64,000 nucleotides of DNA. It comes from JANQOH01 sp965242575. GTDB lineage: Bacteria; Pseudomonadota; Alphaproteobacteria; UBA7887. Made by a program: the position numbers and the translations under genes. Positions 60,452-64,000 of the stretch are shown piece after piece; positions within the stretch are counted from its first letter, which is position 1; every line of letters starts with the position of its first letter. The stretch spans positions 2,790,001 to 2,854,000 of the forward strand of contig OZ251461.1 in NCBI GenBank assembly GCA_965242575.1, given 5' to 3'. Below the pieces are notes generated by a model. It worked only from the letters and a program-made list of their open reading frames with translations, was not told the DNA's origin and did no database searches.

Positions 60452-62189
60452 TCATTCGCGCCCGCCCGCCGTGTTGAGGGCGAGGAGCGCGCGGAGCGCG
60501 TCCTCGTCGGAAACGTCCGCGTCCCATCCGTAGGCCGCGGCGACGGCGGCGTCGAGGGCAGCGTGGGCGTCGGCGAGCCAGCGCGGGCGGGCGTTGTAGA
60601 GAGCGGTGAGGGTGCGCCCGGCGAGCGCCCGCGCGGCCTCCGCGTCGCGGGGAATCGGGCGCGGCGGGTAGTCGGGAACGGGTTCGTCGATCCACCGGAC
60701 CCATTCGGGCGGATCGAGCCAGCGGTCGCGCAATTCGACCAGGCGGCGCGCCGCCTCGGCGATGGCGATGGCGCGGGGGTCGTCGGCGTAACCGGCGGCA
60801 GGGACGTCGGGGGAGAGGCCATCGGGGAAGGGGAAGGTCTGGAAGGTCGTGGTCGGAGTGTAACGCGGCCGGTCCTCGAGCGTGGTACCGAGCCGCAGCG
60901 ACCATGCCTCGTGGAATCGGCAATGCAGGATGCCGAAGGACGTGTCGTCATCGCGCGCCACTACGGTCAGAGCGGAATCGGGAGAAATTCGGGAATCGCA
61001 CCAGACGAATAGCCGGTGCTTGGCGACGCGAGGCGTAGCAATGTAGCGATCGATCCCCTCCAGGGCTTCGCGGAGCTCCGCCACGAAACGGCGATGTCTC
61101 CACCAAGCAGTCCTGAGCGCCTCCACCGGATTCCTCGACCGCGCCGGTTCGACGCGTTCCGCGACATACGCGAACGGCGCCTCGTAAAGCGCGGCCTCGG
61201 CCTCGCCCATTTCGTGACCGAAGTCGACGATCCATTTGTCGAGTGGACGGCGGGTTACGTCCAAGCCGTTTATCCATGTCTTGAGCACGTCGGAATTAGG
61301 CCGCCCGTTCGGATTGGCGGGCAGGCGAAGCCACTCGCGCGCCAGATCGCCCGAGATATCGAACGCGCCTCCCTTTTCCCCGCACCGGAAGCACGCGCCC
61401 CGGTTCGCCCGCAACCGGCGCGCCCGCGCTCCCCGGCCCGGCGCCGTCGTCGGGAAAGCGGCACTCCGCCGCCGCGCGTTCGAACCACGCGAACAGCTCG
61501 CGGTAGAAGCGCCGGTTCAGCGCCTCGATGTCGAGCGCGCGCTCCCAGGCGCGGTGCAGGCCGTCGAAATCCCGCGCGCCCTGCTCGGCCGCCGGACGCG
61601 GCAGGGCGAGGGCGGCGAGGATGTCGAGATGCGCCCGGTGCGGCCCGGCGCAAGCGACGTCCTTGACCAGCGTCACCTTCTCCAGCACATCGCGCCCGTC
61701 GTCGCGTTTGTGCGCGCGGCGGTGGACCGCGGCCAGCGTCGCCGTCCCGCCGTGGCGGAACAGGACCACCGCCGGCATGGCGAGGCAGGCGTTGACCGCC
61801 CGCGCCATGTCCGCCAGCTCTGTCCGGGTGCGGGGACCCGCCGGCAAATCCACCGCGGCGAACAGGAACGATTTGATCCGCCCCGAGTCGAACTTGCCTC
61901 CGCCGCGTCGGGCGCCGGCGATCTCGGAGTCGGAGAACTGGAACAGCAGCTCCGCGTCGCGCCATTCGGCGAACAGGGCCCGCCGCCTGGCGGTCAGCGG
62001 CGCGCCCTTCCCGGCCGCGAGCTCGGCCAGCAGCGCAACGACCGCCTCGGCGGAGCCGAGATCGAGGGTCCGCTCGCTGCAGTAGCCGAGCGCCCCGAAC
62101 AGCCCCGCCGCGCCCGCGCGCAACGGGCCGTTCGCCAACGCGGCCAGCGCCGCGCTCAGCGACTCGCGCGCCGCTTGCGGGGACGTCAC
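60452..62189 (-). pseudogene. Class I DNA methyltransferase with the catalytic centre deleted
   Basis: Two in-strand parts of a protein normally well above 1000 residues. The N-terminal part (GTG 62189 to about 61430) has FSDSEIAGARRGGGKFDSGRIKSFLFA-type sequence ending FYRELFAWFERAAAECRFPDD. The C-terminal part (about 61414 to 60452) has KWIVDFGHEM, FPFPDGLSP, and the family end LTALYNARPRWLADAHAALD. The parts are in different frames, joined near 61400-61440, and the central SAM-binding and NPPY-type catalytic region is gone. It was probably a type IIG-like restriction-modification or phage-resistance methylase; it cannot be active. Confidence 0.75.
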
Positions 62190-62760
62190 CGGGGGCGCGC
62201 CTCACGCGAGGCCGGCGGACGCCGGCGGTCACAGGGAGATTCCGGGATGCAGGCGGGCGCGGCAATTCCGGGAGAACCGGGACAGCGGCGGCGCGAGGTT
62301 GCGCTTCGCGCGATGCGGGCGGGGCGCCGGGGCGCCCAGGCGGGATGCGGGCGGGGGGCGGCAATTCCGGGAGAACCGGGACGGCGGCGGCGATGCGAGG
62401 GCGCGCTTCGCGCGATGCGGGCGGGACGCCGGCGGTCACAGGGAGATTCCGGGATGCAGGCGGGCGCGGCAATTCCGGGAGAACCGGGACAGCGGCGGCG
62501 CGAGGTTGCGCTTCGCGCGATGCGGGCGGGACGCCGGGGCGCCCAGGCGGGATGCGGGCGGGGGGCGGCAATTCCGGGAAAACCGGGACGGCGGCGGCGG
62601 CGCGGGGTCGCGCGGCGCGCGAGGCCGGCGGGACGCCGGCGGTCCCAGGCGGGATGCGGGCGGAGGGCAATTCCGGGAGAACCGGGACGGCGGCGGCGGC
62701 ATGGGCGCGCGCTGCGCGCGATGCGGGCGGGACGCCCAGGGGGATGCGGGATGCGGCGGC
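62190..62760. repeat. 99/108-bp tandem repeat array
   Basis: Five copies of a core GCAATTCCGGGAGAACCGGG begin at 62262, 62361, 62469, 62568 and 62667, spaced 99, 108, 99 and 99 bases. Copies 1-2 and 3-4 are larger duplicates 207 bases apart. Between cores lie CGCCGGCG hairpins and GCGCTTCGCGCGATGCGGGCGG, shared with the dispersed hairpin family. All periods are multiples of nine, so both strands stay open, but the repeated frames do not look like a real protein. It fills the gap to the next gene. Confidence 0.85.
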
Positions 62761-62849
62761 GCGGGGGCGAATGGGCATGGGGAGCGGTCCGCGGCCGGGT
62801 CGGGAGGTCAAGCGTATCGTAGCCGAATTACAGGGAGAAGGCAAGATCG

Positions 62850-63851
62850 ATGGACCGCGGCGCCGTCCATGCCGGCGGGACGGCGCGCGCCGGGCGCGGC
62901 GGCGGTATCCTGCGCGGCGCCCGAACGGCGGAGACGCCCTTGCCCAGCGAAACGCGAACCGCTCCGGCGCCGGAGCGCCCCGAAGCGCCGGCGATCTCCG
63001 ACGCGCGCGCCGCCGTCATGTGCGCGCTGGCGGCGGCGCATCTGTTGGCGCTGAGCGTCGTCCTGCCGCACCCCGGATTCGCCGTCGATGCGGGGCCGGA
63101 GATCATGGCGGCGCCGTGGTTCGCATGGGTCTTCGGCGGGCTGTGGGCCGCCATCGCGCTGGAGGCGCTATGGGCGCTGCGCCGCCGCCGGGGCGCGGCG
63201 TCCGGCGCTTGGCGGCGCGTCCTGCTCGTCTGCCTGCTTCCGCCGTGCCGGGCGGCCGTCTGCCCGGAGGCGCCGGCGTCCTTCGTCTGGATTCCCGGCC
63301 GCGGCTGGCGGGCGCGCTCCGAGGCGCTGTTCGAGGAGCTGGAGCGGCGCGCCGCGCTGCCCATGCTGTGGGCGGCGCTGCTCGTCGTTCCCGTGGTGGG
63401 GGTGGAATTCCTGCTGATCGACCGGGCGGCGGAGCTGCCGGGCCTCGCGCTGGGGCTGCACTTCGCCAACGCCCTGGTGTGGTTCTGCTTCGCGCTGGAG
63501 CTGGCGGTCATGCTGCCGCTCGCGGCGCGCAAGAAGCAGTACTGCCTGCGGCACTGGGTGAACCTCGTGGTCGTCCTGCTGCCGGTCCTGGGCTTCCTGC
63601 GGGCGCTGCGGCCGTTCGCCGCCGCCGGCGCCGCGGGCTCCGGGCAGTTCATCCGCGCCTGGCGGCTGCGCGGGCTGGCGGCGCGGCTTATCCGCGCGGC
63701 GCTGTTCTTCAAGATCGCCGAGCGCGTCATGCGCCGCTACCCCCGGGCGTTCCTCCCGGCGATCCGCGAAAAGCGGGAGAAGAAGGCGCGCGAATTGGCG
63801 GAGATGGACGCGGAAATCCGCCGGATGGAAGAGCGCCTCGCGCGGCGGTAG
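62850..63851 (+). CDS. Voltage-sensor-like membrane protein with C-terminal coiled coil
   Basis: A 333-residue protein. After an Ala/Pro-rich start (about 1-55), helices lie near 57-72, 84-105, 170-190, 200-225 and 232-252. A segment rich in spaced Arg follows (RAWRLRGLAARLIRAALFFKIAERVMRRYPRAFLP) and resembles an S4-like or linker helix. The last 45 residues are a charged coiled coil. No pore selectivity motif is visible. An AGGGAGAAGG site supports ATG 62850; TTG 62940 is an alternative. Function unknown; ion-channel relation is only inferred. Confidence 0.65.
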   Translation: MDRGAVHAGGTARAGRGGGILRGARTAETPLPSETRTAPAPERPEAPAISDARAAVMCALAAAHLLALSVVLPHPGFAVDAGPEIMAAPWFAWVFGGLWAAIALEALWALRRRRGAASGAWRRVLLVCLLPPCRAAVCPEAPASFVWIPGRGWRARSEALFEELERRAALPMLWAALLVVPVVGVEFLLIDRAAELPGLALGLHFANALVWFCFALELAVMLPLAARKKQYCLRHWVNLVVVLLPVLGFLRALRPFAAAGAAGSGQFIRAWRLRGLAARLIRAALFFKIAERVMRRYPRAFLPAIREKREKKARELAEMDAEIRRMEERLARR

Positions 63852-63887
63852 GCTGCCGCCAGCCCCGCCCGCCCGGAGCCGCGCCCC

Positions 63888-64000
63888 GTGCAGACCGATT
63901 TCAGCCTCGCCCAGCTCGCCGACCCCGACATCGCGCGGGCGAACGAAATCCTGCGCGCCTGCGTGCATTGCGGGTTCTGCACCGCCACCTGCCCCACCTA
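63888..64000 (+). CDS. glcF: Glycolate oxidase iron-sulfur subunit GlcF (partial, runs off the window)
   Basis: Starts GTG 63888. The first 37 residues include FSLAQLADPDIARANEIL and the first 4Fe-4S cluster motif CVHCGFCTATCP, both typical of GlcF. It is the electron-transfer subunit that pairs with GlcD and GlcE to oxidise glycolate. The rest lies beyond base 64000. The gap from the preceding gene is 36 bases. Confidence 0.9.
   Translation, partial: MQTDFSLAQLADPDIARANEILRACVHCGFCTATCPT

Noticed and set aside
62262..62690. CRISPR array from five regularly spaced copies of a 20-bp core
   Set aside because: The sequence between cores is itself repeated (99/108/207-bp duplication), so there are no unique spacers, and no cas genes are present.
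61236..62822. Long plus-strand open frame of 528 codons with 33-residue Arg/Gly-rich repeats
   Set aside because: It runs through the reverse strand of the methylase pseudogene and then the 99/108-bp array, whose periods are multiples of three. Both strands stay open for the same reason, so the repeat protein is not supported.

Overview
The window is very GC-rich DNA from an alphaproteobacterium, most like an uncultivated Rhodospirillales-type lineage. The evidence is gene content and order: bamA-skp-lpxD-fabZ-lpxA-lpxI-lpxB using LpxI rather than LpxH, the dsbB-coq7 pair, prs-rplY-pth-ychF, argJ beside a GNAT-Nudix gene, and a znu/zur cluster. Genus or species cannot be read from the sequence. 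Genes are tightly packed. Many junctions are 4-base GTGA overlaps in which the next gene's GTG start contains the previous TGA stop.

Layout. 1-8.0 kb is housekeeping: a methyltransferase, GNAT-Nudix, argJ, prs, rplY, pth and ychF, followed by a decayed IS1380 copy. 8.6-16.3 kb is catabolic: a FAD-linked 2-hydroxyacid oxidoreductase, an acyl-CoA dehydrogenase and a complete CUT1-type carbohydrate ABC importer. 16.4-22.1 kb has a hicBA toxin-antitoxin pair, a short-chain dehydrogenase and two tandem secreted glucose/sorbosone-dehydrogenase-like proteins. 22.0-30.4 kb (minus strand) is the outer-membrane and lipid A operon, with gloA and rraA-like genes at its end. 30.7-43 kb holds apt, a secreted MORN-repeat protein, a three-gene heme-protein/TAXI/PPOX operon, dsbB-coq7, the zinc-uptake cluster around a palindromic Zur-type site, yggT, a tRNA-Ala and glutamate-cysteine ligase. 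43.0-45.3 kb is a small accessory island: a duplicated Phd antitoxin, one VapC toxin, a truncated dCTP deaminase and an ISAs1 remnant. 45.6-51.2 kb is housekeeping again (metY, hydrolase, rpmE, cyaY, an MsbA-like exporter, prolyl aminopeptidase).

51.3-62.8 kb is the most disturbed part. A two-gene hypothetical pair has its second gene frameshifted by an 11-bp tandem duplication and cut by an insertion. The insertion is an IS630 / IS1380 / inverted IS630 nest with exact TA and CTAG target duplications. After it come an LLM-family flavin oxidoreductase, a DUF3429 gene, phhB, heptad-repeat coiled-coil membrane proteins with a truncated duplicate, a DNA methyltransferase pseudogene that has lost its catalytic centre, and a 99/108-bp tandem repeat array. 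The window ends with a voltage-sensor-like membrane protein and the first codons of glcF.

How parts fit together. The lpx/fabZ/bam/skp block builds the outer membrane. The znu genes import zinc under Zur. The first oxidoreductase and the terminal glcF are both glycolate-oxidase-type, but more than 50 kb apart. A dispersed GC-rich hairpin repeat links four intergenic regions. I found no CRISPR array, rRNA or prophage. The most novel-looking intact loci are the heme-protein/TAXI/PPOX operon and the tandem fibronectin/GSDH-like secreted proteins. No clearly new defence or biosynthetic system could be demonstrated from sequence alone.
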